In this document: positions 23,577 to 32,521 of the stretch, in pieces
Position numbering within the stretch: position 1 is the first letter of the stretch
Layout of the letters: every line of letters begins with the position of its first letter
Source: Pseudomonadota bacterium
GTDB lineage: Bacteria; Pseudomonadota; Alphaproteobacteria; Sphingomonadales; Sphingomonadaceae
DNA length: 64,000 bases
Direction of reading: 5' to 3'
Assembly (NCBI GenBank): GCA_963205175.1
Contig: CAUJIW010000178.1
Location: 1 to 64,000 of the forward strand
Made by a program: the position numbers and the translations under genes
The notes under the pieces: model-generated
Database searches by the model: none
What the model was told of the DNA's origin: nothing
The model's input: the letters and a program-made list of their open reading frames with translations, nothing else

Positions 23577-24476
23577 ATGAAGCAAGATGTTTATGAACGA
23601 GTAACCGCCCACATTGTGACCGCATTGGAGAATGGCGTCCGCCCGTGGTTCCAGCCGTGGAACGCCGAACATGCCGCAGGACGTATTACCCGCCCGCTGC
23701 GCGCGAATGGTCAGCCCTACCGTGGAATCAACGTCCTGATGCTGTGGGGCGCAGCCTGCGAGCGTGGATATAACGCGCCTATCTGGATGACCTACAAGCA
23801 GGCGCAGGAGCTTGGCGGCAACGTTCGCAAGGGCGAGAAAGGCAATCTTGTCGTTTACGCCAACACCATCACCAAAACCGAAACCGACGAGAACGGGCAG
23901 GAATCCGAGCGCGATATTCCGTTCATGAAGGGATACACCGTCTTTAACGTGGAGCAGGTGGAGGGATTGCCTGCGCATTTTTATGCGCTGGCAGAGCGTC
24001 CCGCCGATACCGTGCAGCGCATCGCGCATGCCGAGGCTTTCTTTGCCGCCACCCGCGCGGATATTCGCCACGGCGGCAGCCGCGCGTTTTTCAGCCCTGC
24101 ACAGGACTTTGTACAAATGCCGCCCTTTGAAGCCTTCCGCGAGGCCGAAGCCTATTACGCCACCCTTGCCCATGAAATGACCCATTGGACGAAAGGCGCG
24201 AACCGCTTGGAGCGAGACTTTGGCCGCAAGCGCTGGGGCGATGAAGGCTACGCGATGGAGGAACTAGTCGCGGAGCTTGGCGCCGCGTTCCTTTGCGCCG
24301 ACCTCAGTCTGTCGCCTGAACCCCGTGACGAGCATGCCGCCTATATTGGCAACTGGCTGAAGGTGCTGAAGGAAGACAAGCGCGCGATTTTCAACGCCGC
24401 CGCCCATGCGCAGCGCGCCGCCGATTATCTCCACAGCTTGCAGCCGCAGCCCCACGAGGTGAAGGAAGCCGCCTGA
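23577..24476 (+). CDS. ardC: ArdC-type antirestriction protein with metallopeptidase domain
   Basis: 299 residues. The N-terminal domain (about 1-130; ITRPLRANGQPYRGINVLML, then YKQAQELGGNVRKGEKG) is the ssDNA-binding ArdC/DUF1738 module. The C-terminal domain is a zincin with HEMTH at 199-203 and a likely third ligand in MEELVAELGAAF near 226. ArdC proteins protect incoming DNA against host restriction during conjugation. ATG 23577 follows AAGGAAGAAAAGG; an ATG at 23544 is possible. The catalytic motif is intact. It stands as a single gene between a long hairpin and two terminators. Confidence 0.92.
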   Translation: MKQDVYERVTAHIVTALENGVRPWFQPWNAEHAAGRITRPLRANGQPYRGINVLMLWGAACERGYNAPIWMTYKQAQELGGNVRKGEKGNLVVYANTITKTETDENGQESERDIPFMKGYTVFNVEQVEGLPAHFYALAERPADTVQRIAHAEAFFAATRADIRHGGSRAFFSPAQDFVQMPPFEAFREAEAYYATLAHEMTHWTKGANRLERDFGRKRWGDEGYAMEELVAELGAAFLCADLSLSPEPRDEHAAYIGNWLKVLKEDKRAIFNAAAHAQRAADYLHSLQPQPHEVKEAA

Positions 24477-24485
24477 AATAAAAAC

Positions 24486-24507
24486 GCCGGAGGGACAACC
24501 CTCCGGC
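24486..24507 (+). terminator. Terminator hairpin after ardC
   Basis: Perfect 9-bp stem GCCGGAGGG-ACAA-CCCTCCGGC starting 10 bp after the ardC stop. No long T tract, but a second hairpin follows. Confidence 0.7.
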
Positions 24508-24516
24508 ATCTGGCGG

Positions 24517-24541
24517 AGCCGCCGTCATGGTGACGGCGGCT
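24517..24541 (+). terminator. Second terminator hairpin after ardC
   Basis: Perfect 10-bp stem AGCCGCCGTC-N5-GACGGCGGCT followed by ATTCTTTAT, so a better T-rich tail than the preceding hairpin. Confidence 0.7.
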
Positions 24542-24576
24542 ATTCTTTATCCCGCCCGACCCCCCCCTGAGCGGAC

Positions 24577-24620
24577 GGCGCGGCCTTTGGGGCCGCGCCG
24601 GACAGAGGGCTTTCAGCCCT
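24577..24620. terminator. Two further hairpins downstream of the small minus-strand gene
   Basis: GGCGCGGCC-TTTGG-GGCCGCGCC (24577-24599) and AGGGCT-TTC-AGCCCT (24606-24620). They sit around the stop of the minus-strand gene at 24613-24834 and may end its transcript. The TTT/TTC loops recall those in the array before mobC. Confidence 0.45.
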
Positions 24621-24834
24621 GATAATCCTCAAAGCCGCGCTCCCCCTTGCGCGGCACATCCTTATGGCCGCTGCACAGCCAGCAGGAACACGGGCGGCAA
24701 TGCGTAGAGGCATTGCGCCCGACCGCGCGCGGCGAATGTGCAGGCGCATCGGAGAGGCCGCGCGACCACAAGGCCATCACGCGGCGCGCCCGCGCTTTCA
24801 TCCGTTCTTCGTCTTGTCTGCGCCTTGCCCGCAT
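24613..24834 (-). CDS. Small zinc-knuckle-like protein (CSCWLC family)
   Basis: 73 residues, basic in the first half (MRARRRQDEERMKARARRVM) and ending with HCRPCSCWLCSGHKDVPRKG. Small phage and element proteins ending in a CSCxxC cluster plus a Lys/Arg-Gly-Glu tail are widespread; their function is unknown but a zinc-binding knuckle is likely. It is encoded between the ardC terminators and the element end. Competing frames over the same bases lack any such motif. The remaining 24,835-25,089 holds only a short plus-strand frame running into the tRNA, which I do not trust. Confidence 0.55.
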   Translation of the reverse strand: MRARRRQDEERMKARARRVMALWSRGLSDAPAHSPRAVGRNASTHCRPCSCWLCSGHKDVPRKGERGFEDYQG

Positions 24835-25089
24835 TGTCCGATCCTGTCGCTGCCCGCCTCTATATAGGCGCTTTGCGCCATAACCGCGTTATCGGGGAAA
24901 TGGCGCTCGACGACGCTCGAATCAACCAAAAACGGGATAGCTTTGATGGGCGAATTGGGGGAGCTGAAAGCGGATTTTCTGCGGGCGACTGCGAAGCAAT
25001 TCCGAAAATTTTTCTGCACAGTACCTACACAGGCCAGAATGGCCTATTTTTCTCTTTATTTTTCAGGTGTTTCGACAAATCTGAAAATT

Positions 25090-25163
25090 TGGAGCGGGTG
25101 AAGGGAATCGAACCCTCGTATGCAGCTTGGGAAGCTGCTGTTCTACCATTGAACTACACCCGC
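25090..25163 (-). tRNA. tRNA-Gly (anticodon CCC)
   Basis: On the minus strand the sequence folds into a full cloverleaf: acceptor GCGGGTG/CACCCGC, D arm GTAGTTCAATGGTAGAAC, anticodon stem GCAGC/GCTGC with loop TTCCCAA (anticodon CCC, reading GGG), a T arm with GGTTCGATTCC, discriminator T and an encoded CCA at 25090-25092. Its 3' end points toward the mobile element, so the last bases most likely form the attachment core, rebuilt intact at integration. Confidence 0.95.
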
Positions 25164-25374
25164 CCGGGCGCCTGCGCGTCAGCGCACCGCTTCATAGCGG
25201 GCCTATGGGCCTGCTTGCAAGAGGGGCTGGTTTCAACAGGCGCAGGTCCAGAGCGGCGGACGACAGCAAGGCGTACCGGTCTGGAACCGTCACGGTGGAC
25301 CGGGTGAGAACGCCGACGGGCTGCGACAGCGTGCGGGTGGTCAAGCCGGGATCACGCGGCTACAGTCCGCCGCC

Positions 25375-28200
25375 ATGAGCGACCCCGCTGCCCTTCCCGT
25401 CGCGCCGGAACCCGGTCCGGCCGCGACGCCGCGCCAGAACCACCTCTATCTGGTGGACGGTTCCGGCTACATCTTCCGCGCCTACCACAAGCTGCCGCCG
25501 ATGACCGATCCGGCCGGCACGCCGGTGAACGCCGTCTACGGCTTCACCACCATGGTGTGGAAGCTGATCGAGGATCTCAACGACGCCGAGCACCCGACCC
25601 ATCTGGCGGTGATTCTCGACGCTGCCCGTCATTCGTTCCGCAACGACATCTATCCCGACTACAAGGCCAACCGGCCGGAGCCGCCGGAGGACCTGCGGCC
25701 GCAGTTTCCGCTGATCCGCGATGCCGTGCGCGCCTTCTCGGTGCCGTGCATCGAAAGCCCGGGCTTCGAGGCCGACGACATCATCGCCTCCTACGCCCGC
25801 GCCGCCCGGGCGGCCGGCTTCGAGGTCACCATCGTCTCCTCCGACAAGGATCTGATGCAGCTGGTCGGTCCCGGCGTCGAGCTGCTGGACACCCTGAACA
25901 ACCGCCGTCTGCGGGAAGAGGCGGTGGTCGAGAAGTTCGGCGTCGGCCCCGACAAGGTGATCGAGGTGCAGGCGCTGATGGGCGACTCGGTCGACAATGT
26001 GCCGGGCGTGCCGGGCATCGGCCCCAAGACCGCCGCCGAGCTGATCCAGCATTATGGCGATGTCGAGACGCTGCTGGCGCACGCCCACGAGATCAAGCAG
26101 CCCAAGCGGCGGGAAAACCTGATCCAGTTCGCCGATCTCGCCCGCGTCTCGAAGCAGCTGGTGACGCTGAAGGACGACGTGCCGCTGCCGGTGCCGCTGG
26201 ACGAACTGACGCTGCGCCATCCGCCGCACGAGCCGATGATCGCCTTTTTCGACAAGCACGGCTTCCGCTCGCTGAAGGCCAAGATCAACACGCACCATGA
26301 CGCCGCCCTCGCCGGGGACGGGACGGCGGCGGACGCCGCTGGCGGCGCGGTGCCGTTCGACACCGGCGCGTACGAATGCGTCACCACGCTTGACCGGCTG
26401 GGCTGGTGGGTGGCGCAGGCGACCCGGCTGGGCGTGGTGGCGGTGGATACCGAGACCACCTCGCTGGATGCGCTGCGCGCCGAGCTGGTGGGCGTCAGCC
26501 TGGCGCTGGCGCCGGGCCAGGCCTGCTACATCCCGCTCGGCCATACCGGCAGCGGCGGTGGTCTGCTGGCCGAGCGGCCGGCGCAGATTCCGCTGGTGGT
26601 GGCGCTGGACGTGCTGCGGCCGCTGCTGGCGGATGCCGGCGTGCTGAAAATCGGCCAGAACCTGAAATACGACATGGCGGTGCTGGCGCGCTACGACGTC
26701 ACCATCGTCAACTTCGACGACACCATGCTGCTGTCCTACGTGCTGGACAACGGCCGCAACAGCCACGGCATGGACGCGCTGTCCGAGCTGCACCTGGGCC
26801 ACGCCACCATCAAGTACGCCGATGTCTGCGGCTCGGGGAAGAACCAGATCAGCTTCGCCGAGGCGCCGCTCGACCGGGCGACCGCCTATGCGGCGGAGGA
26901 CGCCGACGTCACCTGGCGGCTGCACGCGGCGCTGAAGGGCCGGCTGTGGCGGGACCGCATGACCACCGTCTATGAAACGCTGGAACGGCCGCTGGTGCCG
27001 GTGCTGGTGGCGATGGAGCGCGCCGGCATCCTGGTCGACCGGACGACGCTGGCCCGGCTGTCGGGCGACTTCGCCCAGCGCATGGGGGCGCTGGAGGCGC
27101 AGATCCACCAGCTCGCCGGCGAGCCGTTCAACGTCGCCAGCCCCAAGCAGCTCGGCGACATCCTGTTCGACAAGATGGCGCTCAAGGGCGGCAAGAAGGG
27201 CAAGACCGGCGCCTGGTCCACCGACGCCGACGTGCTGGACGGCCTGGCGGCGGAGGGCGTCGAGCTGGCCCAGCGGGTGCTGGACTGGCGCCAGCTGGCC
27301 AAGCTGAAGTCCACCTACACCGATGCGCTGCAGGGCCAGATCAACCCCGACACCGGGCGGGTGCACACCAGCTATGCCATGGCCTCCACCTCCACCGGCC
27401 GGCTGTCGTCGACCGACCCCAACCTGCAGAACATCCCGGTGCGCACCGAGGAGGGTCGCAAGATCCGCGAGGCCTTCGTGGCGCCTACAGGCGCTGTGCT
27501 GCTGTCGGCCGACTACAGCCAGATCGAGCTGCGCCTGCTGGCGCACATCGCCGACATTCCGGCACTCAAGCGCGCCTTCGCCGACGGCATCGACATCCAC
27601 GCCATGACCGCATCGGAAGTGTTCGGCGTACCGGTGGAGGGCATGGACCCGATGGTCCGCCGTCAGGCCAAGGCGATCAACTTCGGCATCATCTACGGCA
27701 TCTCGGCGTTCGGGCTGGCCCGCCAGCTCGGCATCGCCCGTGGCCAGGCGCAGGCCTTCATCGACCGCTATTTCGAGAAATTCCCCGGTATTCGCGCCTA
27801 TATGGACGCCACCGTCGCCCAGTGCCGCAAGCAGGGCTATGTCGAGACGCTGTTCGGCCGCCGCGCCTACATCGCCACCATCAACGACAAGAACCCCAAC
27901 CAGCGCAATTTCGCTGAACGCCAGGCGATCAACGCGCCGATCCAGGGCACGGCGGCCGACATCATCCGCCGGGCGATGATCCGCATGCCGGCCGCCTTGG
28001 ACGCGGCGGGGCTGAGCGCGGTGAAAATGCTGCTGCAGGTGCATGACGAACTGGTGTTCGAGGCGCCGGAGTCGCTGGCCGGCGCGGCGGCGTCCGTCAT
28101 CACCGAGGTGATGAGCGCGGCGGCGCGCCCGGCGGTGGATATCGCGGTGCCGCTGGTCGTCGAGTGCGGCCAGGGCGCCACCTGGGGGGCGGCGCATTGA
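25375..28200 (+). CDS. polA: DNA polymerase I
   Basis: 941 residues with all three PolA domains. The 5' nuclease (about 20-300) shows HLYLVDGSGYIFRAYH, GFEADDIIA and SSDKDLMQL. The 3'-5' exonuclease is intact, with VVAVDTETTSLD near 350-365. The polymerase carries motif A ADYSQIELR and motif C LLQVHDELVFEAP. It fills gaps in repair and removes Okazaki primers. The ATG at 25375 is the first in frame after the tRNA. It is the first chromosomal gene beyond the element, and its stop overlaps the start of the next gene. Confidence 0.97.
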   Translation: MSDPAALPVAPEPGPAATPRQNHLYLVDGSGYIFRAYHKLPPMTDPAGTPVNAVYGFTTMVWKLIEDLNDAEHPTHLAVILDAARHSFRNDIYPDYKANRPEPPEDLRPQFPLIRDAVRAFSVPCIESPGFEADDIIASYARAARAAGFEVTIVSSDKDLMQLVGPGVELLDTLNNRRLREEAVVEKFGVGPDKVIEVQALMGDSVDNVPGVPGIGPKTAAELIQHYGDVETLLAHAHEIKQPKRRENLIQFADLARVSKQLVTLKDDVPLPVPLDELTLRHPPHEPMIAFFDKHGFRSLKAKINTHHDAALAGDGTAADAAGGAVPFDTGAYECVTTLDRLGWWVAQATRLGVVAVDTETTSLDALRAELVGVSLALAPGQACYIPLGHTGSGGGLLAERPAQIPLVVALDVLRPLLADAGVLKIGQNLKYDMAVLARYDVTIVNFDDTMLLSYVLDNGRNSHGMDALSELHLGHATIKYADVCGSGKNQISFAEAPLDRATAYAAEDADVTWRLHAALKGRLWRDRMTTVYETLERPLVPVLVAMERAGILVDRTTLARLSGDFAQRMGALEAQIHQLAGEPFNVASPKQLGDILFDKMALKGGKKGKTGAWSTDADVLDGLAAEGVELAQRVLDWRQLAKLKSTYTDALQGQINPDTGRVHTSYAMASTSTGRLSSTDPNLQNIPVRTEEGRKIREAFVAPTGAVLLSADYSQIELRLLAHIADIPALKRAFADGIDIHAMTASEVFGVPVEGMDPMVRRQAKAINFGIIYGISAFGLARQLGIARGQAQAFIDRYFEKFPGIRAYMDATVAQCRKQGYVETLFGRRAYIATINDKNPNQRNFAERQAINAPIQGTAADIIRRAMIRMPAALDAAGLSAVKMLLQVHDELVFEAPESLAGAAASVITEVMSAAARPAVDIAVPLVVECGQGATWGAAH

Positions 28201-29537
28201 TGGTCCGCGTCCTGCGGGCGGGACTGTCCCATCCGTGGGCGGCCCGCGCCTGGCGGTGGTGCGGCCGACCGCTGCTGGTGATGGTCGCCGCGTTGGCGCT
28301 GCTGGCCACGACGGTGATCAGCGGCCAGCCGCTGGTCGATGATCTGCCGCCGCCGCAGCCGGCGGACTCGGCCGCCGCGCGTCTTGTGGTGGCGGAGCTG
28401 GGGGATACCGTCAAGGCATCAGGGCAGGCGCGGGGGATCGTGCTCGGCCAGCGTCAGCTCGACGCTTTGGGTCGGCTGACCAACCACGGGTTCGGCACGC
28501 TGCGACCCCGGGTCCGTCTCGGCGGTGGCCGTGCCGATCTGGCGCTGACCATCGTGGTGGCACGCCACTCGTTCATCAATCTTGAGGCCGTGGTTGCCGA
28601 GCGTCGCGGTGGCTTCCCGCCCGTCAGTGCCCGCGTCGGCGCGGTCGAACTGTCACCGGCCACCATGCGCTGGATGGTCGAACGGCTCTGGCATGCGCTC
28701 GGCTTTCCGCCCGAGGTGGGCGGACCCGACGATGCCGTCCACAGTCTGCGGTTCACACCCCGCCAGCAGGTGGTCGCGGTGGTCCGTGTGCCGGCCAGCC
28801 TGCTCGACCGGGTGCGGGCGCTGGTGCCCGGAGGCGAGCCGGGTATCGATCCGGCGCTGGTCCGGCTTTACTACGCCCATCTGCTGGAGGCTGACCTGCG
28901 CAGTGGCGTTGGTGCCAAGCCGTTCGCCCTGCTGGTCAACCGTGCCTTCGCGCTGGCCGAGGAGCGGTTGCCCGTCGGTAATGCCGGCGAGGAAGCCCGT
29001 GCCGCCTTCGTGGCGCTGGGCATGCTGGCGGTGGGCCAGCGGGTGGCGGCGCTGGCGGGCGGCGTGGTCGATCTCGGTGCGGCGTGCACGCCCGATCCAC
29101 CGGCGCTGGTGCTGGCGGGCCGTCAGGATCTGCCGAAGCATTTCGCGCTGTCGGCGGCGCTGGGCGTGATCTTCCCCGACCGGTTGTCGCGGGCCGCCGG
29201 GGAGTGGAAGGAGCTGAACGACTCGCTGCCTGGCGGCAGCGGATTCTCCTTCGTTGACCTGCTCGCCAACCGGGCCGGACTGAGACTCGCCCGCATCACC
29301 CATCAGCGCAGCCGTGATGCCGAGGCGATGATAAGGTTGCTGGCGCGGGCCCGCGAGGCGGCGCTGTTTCCCGCCGATGCCATCGACGGGCTGGCCGAGG
29401 GCATGAGCGCGACCAGTTTCAGGCGTATCTACCGGTCAGTGACGGACCAGCGATACCGCCACACCATCGCCCGGCTGGACGCGACGCTGGACGCGTTGCC
29501 GCTCTATCGTGGCATCCCTTATTCCGACATGGGCTAG
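28200..29537 (+). CDS. Membrane-anchored conserved hypothetical protein
   Basis: 445 residues. ATG 28200 overlaps the polA stop (TGATG), so the gene is coupled to polA. One N-terminal membrane anchor (PLLVMVAALALLATTVISG, about 26-44) leaves the rest outside the cytoplasm. Near residues 320-360 the phrase PKHFALSAALGVIF, then GEWKELNDSLPGGSGFSF and DLLANRAG, matches an uncharacterised proteobacterial family that I know only as hypothetical. No catalytic motif is evident. A link to DNA polymerase I beyond co-expression is not implied. Confidence 0.8.
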   Translation: MVRVLRAGLSHPWAARAWRWCGRPLLVMVAALALLATTVISGQPLVDDLPPPQPADSAAARLVVAELGDTVKASGQARGIVLGQRQLDALGRLTNHGFGTLRPRVRLGGGRADLALTIVVARHSFINLEAVVAERRGGFPPVSARVGAVELSPATMRWMVERLWHALGFPPEVGGPDDAVHSLRFTPRQQVVAVVRVPASLLDRVRALVPGGEPGIDPALVRLYYAHLLEADLRSGVGAKPFALLVNRAFALAEERLPVGNAGEEARAAFVALGMLAVGQRVAALAGGVVDLGAACTPDPPALVLAGRQDLPKHFALSAALGVIFPDRLSRAAGEWKELNDSLPGGSGFSFVDLLANRAGLRLARITHQRSRDAEAMIRLLARAREAALFPADAIDGLAEGMSATSFRRIYRSVTDQRYRHTIARLDATLDALPLYRGIPYSDMG

Positions 29538-29595
29538 CCGGGCGGCGGGCCGGGCTGGTCCCGGCGCTGGAAGACCGCCGGTTGGTGGCGTCGCC

Positions 29596-30942
29596 TCAGG
29601 CCAGCGTGCGGGCCAGGAAGCTGTCCAGGGCATCGAACTGGCCGGCACGGGTGTAGTCACGGCCACTGATGTTGGGAACATCCTCCAGCCGAGGCGTCTG
29701 CGCCTTGGCCTCGATCCAGCCGCGCAACTGGGCGGCCAGGCGGTCGGGGTCGTTGGAGACGAGGCCGAACTGACCCTCACGGACGATCTCGGCCGCCTCG
29801 CCGGTCTCGGAGCCGATGACCAGGATCGGCCGGCGGGCGCCGATATACTCGAACAGCTTGCCGGGGATGATGCCGTCCTCGGCGGGGTCGTTCCAGCGGC
29901 ACAGCAGCAGCACGTCGGCGCGGCGTTCGATTTCGAGCACTTCGCGCCGGGTGATCGGCGGCGAGATGGTGACGCTTGCCTCCACGCCATAGTGGCGCGC
30001 CAGCGAGGCCAGCGAATCGGCCTGCTCGCCGTAGAACAGCAGGTTCACCCGCGAGGCCAGCGCGCCGAGCCGGGCGGTGGCGGCGAACAGCGACGACGGA
30101 TCGCGCTTGCCGATGTAGATGGAGCCGGCGTGAACGATGGTCAGCTTGTCGGGGTCGAGCGGCGTCACCGTCTCCAGCCCGTCGAAATCCACCGGGTCAT
30201 AGCCGTTCATGCTCAGCGCCACCGGCTTGCCGTGCAGCTGGTCCAGCGTGCGCTGGGTGGTGCGGGTGACCGCCACCAGCGCGGTGGCGTCGTGCAGCGT
30301 GCGGCGTTCCATGCGGCGTTCGATGATGGTGCGCAGCCAGTTCTGCACGCCGTAGGGGTTGCCGGCCCATTCGTCGCGCAGCTCCGCCACCCAGGGGGCG
30401 CCGCAGGCGGCGGCGAGATGGCGGGCGACGATGTGTCCCGAGTGCGGCGGGCCGCTGGAATAGAGGAGGTCCGGCTTCCACCGCTCCACCAGGGCCCGCC
30501 CGGCGGTGGTGGCGGTGCGCGACCAGAACAGATGCTTGTCGGGAATGAACATCATGTCCCAGTAAAGATCCGCGATCTGCTTGCGGTAGGGCAGCGATGC
30601 CAGCCGGGGTGTCCCCCCGCCGGCGCCGGCCGGCGGCGTGGCCGGCGATCCGCCACCGTCGGCCGGTGTCGGGGGCACCCGGCCAAACAGGTGGAAGGCG
30701 GCGGCCTCGCGCAGTGATTCGACCTCGGGGAACGGGACGAAGGTGACCCGCTCCTCCGGCAGTTCGTGCTTCAGCACCTTCGAGGTGAGGCGGTTGCGGG
30801 CCGAGAGCACCCGCACGTCATGGCCCTGGGCCAGCCAGTGGCGGGCGAGGCTTGGCGCACGGGTCGAACCTGACGGCGCGAGCGGCGGGAAGAAGCCGGC
30901 GACGAGCAGGATGCGGCGTGGCGTCAGCCTGTCAGAAGACAC
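29596..30942 (-). CDS. Glycosyltransferase, GT4-like
   Basis: About 448 residues from a GTG at 30942. It opens with RRILLVAGFFPPLAPSGSTR, the Gly-rich donor-side loop of GT-B enzymes, and the C-terminal half has PDKLTIVHAGSIYIGKRDPS and FEYIGARRPIL, typical GT4 nucleotide-sugar binding segments. No ribosome-binding site is obvious for the GTG; ATG at 31020 would add 26 residues. A Pro/Gly-rich insert lies near 100-130. It diverges from a second glycosyltransferase at 31230, so both probably serve one polysaccharide or glycolipid, though the substrate cannot be read from sequence. Confidence 0.85.
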   Translation of the reverse strand: MSSDRLTPRRILLVAGFFPPLAPSGSTRAPSLARHWLAQGHDVRVLSARNRLTSKVLKHELPEERVTFVPFPEVESLREAAAFHLFGRVPPTPADGGGSPATPPAGAGGGTPRLASLPYRKQIADLYWDMMFIPDKHLFWSRTATTAGRALVERWKPDLLYSSGPPHSGHIVARHLAAACGAPWVAELRDEWAGNPYGVQNWLRTIIERRMERRTLHDATALVAVTRTTQRTLDQLHGKPVALSMNGYDPVDFDGLETVTPLDPDKLTIVHAGSIYIGKRDPSSLFAATARLGALASRVNLLFYGEQADSLASLARHYGVEASVTISPPITRREVLEIERRADVLLLCRWNDPAEDGIIPGKLFEYIGARRPILVIGSETGEAAEIVREGQFGLVSNDPDRLAAQLRGWIEAKAQTPRLEDVPNISGRDYTRAGQFDALDSFLARTLA

Positions 30943-31229
30943 GGCCGGATCACGCGACTCACCTTGGCCTGATTGCACCTGCGATACCCTTCGCGAACGT
31001 TCCCCGGAAACTGCCGACATCGAATCGCCCGACATTCTTTCGGCACGATGACAGAAACTGGCAATACAAAGTTTAATGCTTGTCGTCCAAGACTTAGCGC
31101 CGGCCCGAGGGTTCGTCGCGCGGGCCGGCGTTGCCGCGTGCCCGGGGGGCGTTGCCTCGCGGGCTTGTTTGACCATCGATCCCGATCGGCTACAACCGGG
31201 CCGATCCATGAAAGCCGACCGATTCCCCG

Positions 31230-32447
31230 ATGCGCATCCTTCATGTCCTTGACCACTCGCTGCCGCTGCACAGTGGCTACACCTTCCGCAGCCGTTCCAT
31301 CCTGCGTGAGCAGAACCGGCGCGGCTGGGAGACGGTCCATCTGACCACGCCGCGTCATTATCATCCGGGCCCCGATCCGGAGGAGGCCGACGGGTTGCGG
31401 TTCCATCGCACGCCGCGCCCGGACGGTCTGGCAAGCCGGGTGCCAGTGCTGCGCGAGCTGGCGGAGGTGGCCGCGACCACCCGTCGACTGGAGGCGCTGG
31501 TGGCCGAGACCCGGCCCGACATCCTGCACGCCCACTCGCCGGTGCTCAATGCCATGGCGGTGGGTCGCGTCGCGCGGCGCACCGGCCTGCCCTGGGTCTA
31601 CGAGATTCGCGCCTTCTGGGAGGATGCGTCGGCCGCCCATGGCACCAGTCGCGAAGGTGACCTGCGCTATACCGCGACCCACTGGCTGGAAACGCGCGCG
31701 GCGATGGCGGCGGACGCGGTGGGCTGCATCTGTGCCGGCCTGATGGGTGACCTGCGCGGCCGAGGCATTCACGAGGACAAGCTGTTCCTGACGCCCAACG
31801 CGGTCGACCAGGACCAGTTCACGCCCGGCAAGCCGCGCGACGCGGCGCTGGCGGCCGAACTGGGGCTGACGGATGCCGAGATCATCGGTTTCATCGGTTC
31901 CTTCTATGATTACGAGGGTCTTGACGTGCTGGTGGCGGCCATGCCGCTGCTGCTGGCCAGCCGACCCAGGCTGCATCTGCTGCTGGTGGGTGGCGGGCCG
32001 GTGGAGGCGGCGCTGAAGGCGCAGGTGGCCGCACTTGGGGTTGGCGCGCGCGTTCATTTTACCGGCCGGGTGCCCCACGCCGAGGTGGACCGCTACTACA
32101 GCCTGATCGACGTGCTGGTGTATCCGCGCAAGCGGATGCGGCTGACCGAACTGGTGACGCCGCTCAAGCCGCTGGAGGCGATGGCCGAAGGCAAGCTGGT
32201 GGCGGCCTCCGACGTGGGTGGCCATCGGGAGCTGATTCTTGCCGGCGAGACCGGCGAGCTGTTCCGGCCCGATGATCCGGCGGCGCTGGCGGAAAGCGTC
32301 AGCGGGTTGCTCGATCGGCCGGAAATGTGGGAGCAGCGGCGGGAAACCGCGCGCCGCTACGTGGCGACGGAGCGGACCTGGGCGATGACGGTCGATCATT
32401 ATGTACCGGTCTATGCCCGCCTGCTGGGTGGTGCGCGGCGGGGGTGA
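31230..32447 (+). CDS. Glycosyltransferase family 4 protein (exosortase-associated type)
   Basis: 405 residues. The start MRILHVLDHSLPLHSGYTFR and the segment HAHSPVLNAMAVGRVARRTG closely resemble the subgroup of GT4 enzymes often found near exosortase/EPS loci. The C-terminal domain has IGFIGSFYDYEGLDVLVAAM and the EX7E-type motif around ELVTPLKPLEAMAEGK. It transfers sugar from a nucleotide donor, likely during exopolysaccharide assembly. No other EPS genes are in the window, so the pathway stays open. The region between this gene and the divergent glycosyltransferase must hold both promoters; no element is obvious to me. Confidence 0.88.
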   Translation: MRILHVLDHSLPLHSGYTFRSRSILREQNRRGWETVHLTTPRHYHPGPDPEEADGLRFHRTPRPDGLASRVPVLRELAEVAATTRRLEALVAETRPDILHAHSPVLNAMAVGRVARRTGLPWVYEIRAFWEDASAAHGTSREGDLRYTATHWLETRAAMAADAVGCICAGLMGDLRGRGIHEDKLFLTPNAVDQDQFTPGKPRDAALAAELGLTDAEIIGFIGSFYDYEGLDVLVAAMPLLLASRPRLHLLLVGGGPVEAALKAQVAALGVGARVHFTGRVPHAEVDRYYSLIDVLVYPRKRMRLTELVTPLKPLEAMAEGKLVAASDVGGHRELILAGETGELFRPDDPAALAESVSGLLDRPEMWEQRRETARRYVATERTWAMTVDHYVPVYARLLGGARRG

Positions 32448-32521
32448 GCGTAGAATAGGACGACCGGGATGGGCGTCCCGGTCTGGCGGCATCGCGTGCG
32501 GATGAGGGGTTGAACGCGACC

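Larger units (their letters stand above)
1..25089. mobile_element. Right-hand part of an integrated conjugative or mobilizable element
   Basis: The segment carries a VirD4-type coupling protein, MobC, a relaxase, ArdC-type antirestriction, a type III restriction operon and several cargo genes. It stops exactly where the 3' end of a tRNA-Gly gene begins, and uniform housekeeping chromosome follows. tRNA-Gly 3' ends are classic targets of tyrosine integrases of ICEs. The left end is outside the window, and neither an integrase nor VirB-type mating-pore genes are visible, so ICE versus mobilizable element cannot be decided here. Base composition is patchy, with an AT-rich island around 12,580-13,400, as expected of layered cargo. 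Confidence 0.8.

Noticed and set aside
24738-25307. Plus-strand frame that reads through the tRNA gene
   Set aside because: It contains the known artefact VKGIEPSYAAWEAAVLPLNY, which is the antisense translation of a tRNA-Gly.
25360-28197. Minus-strand frame of 945 codons
   Set aside because: Antisense to polA across its whole length, with an unnatural His/Arg/Gln/Gly composition.
31021-31434. N-terminal extension of the glycosyltransferase at 29596-30942
   Set aside because: It overlaps the divergent glycosyltransferase start and lacks GT-B features; the conserved N-terminal strand starts near 30930.
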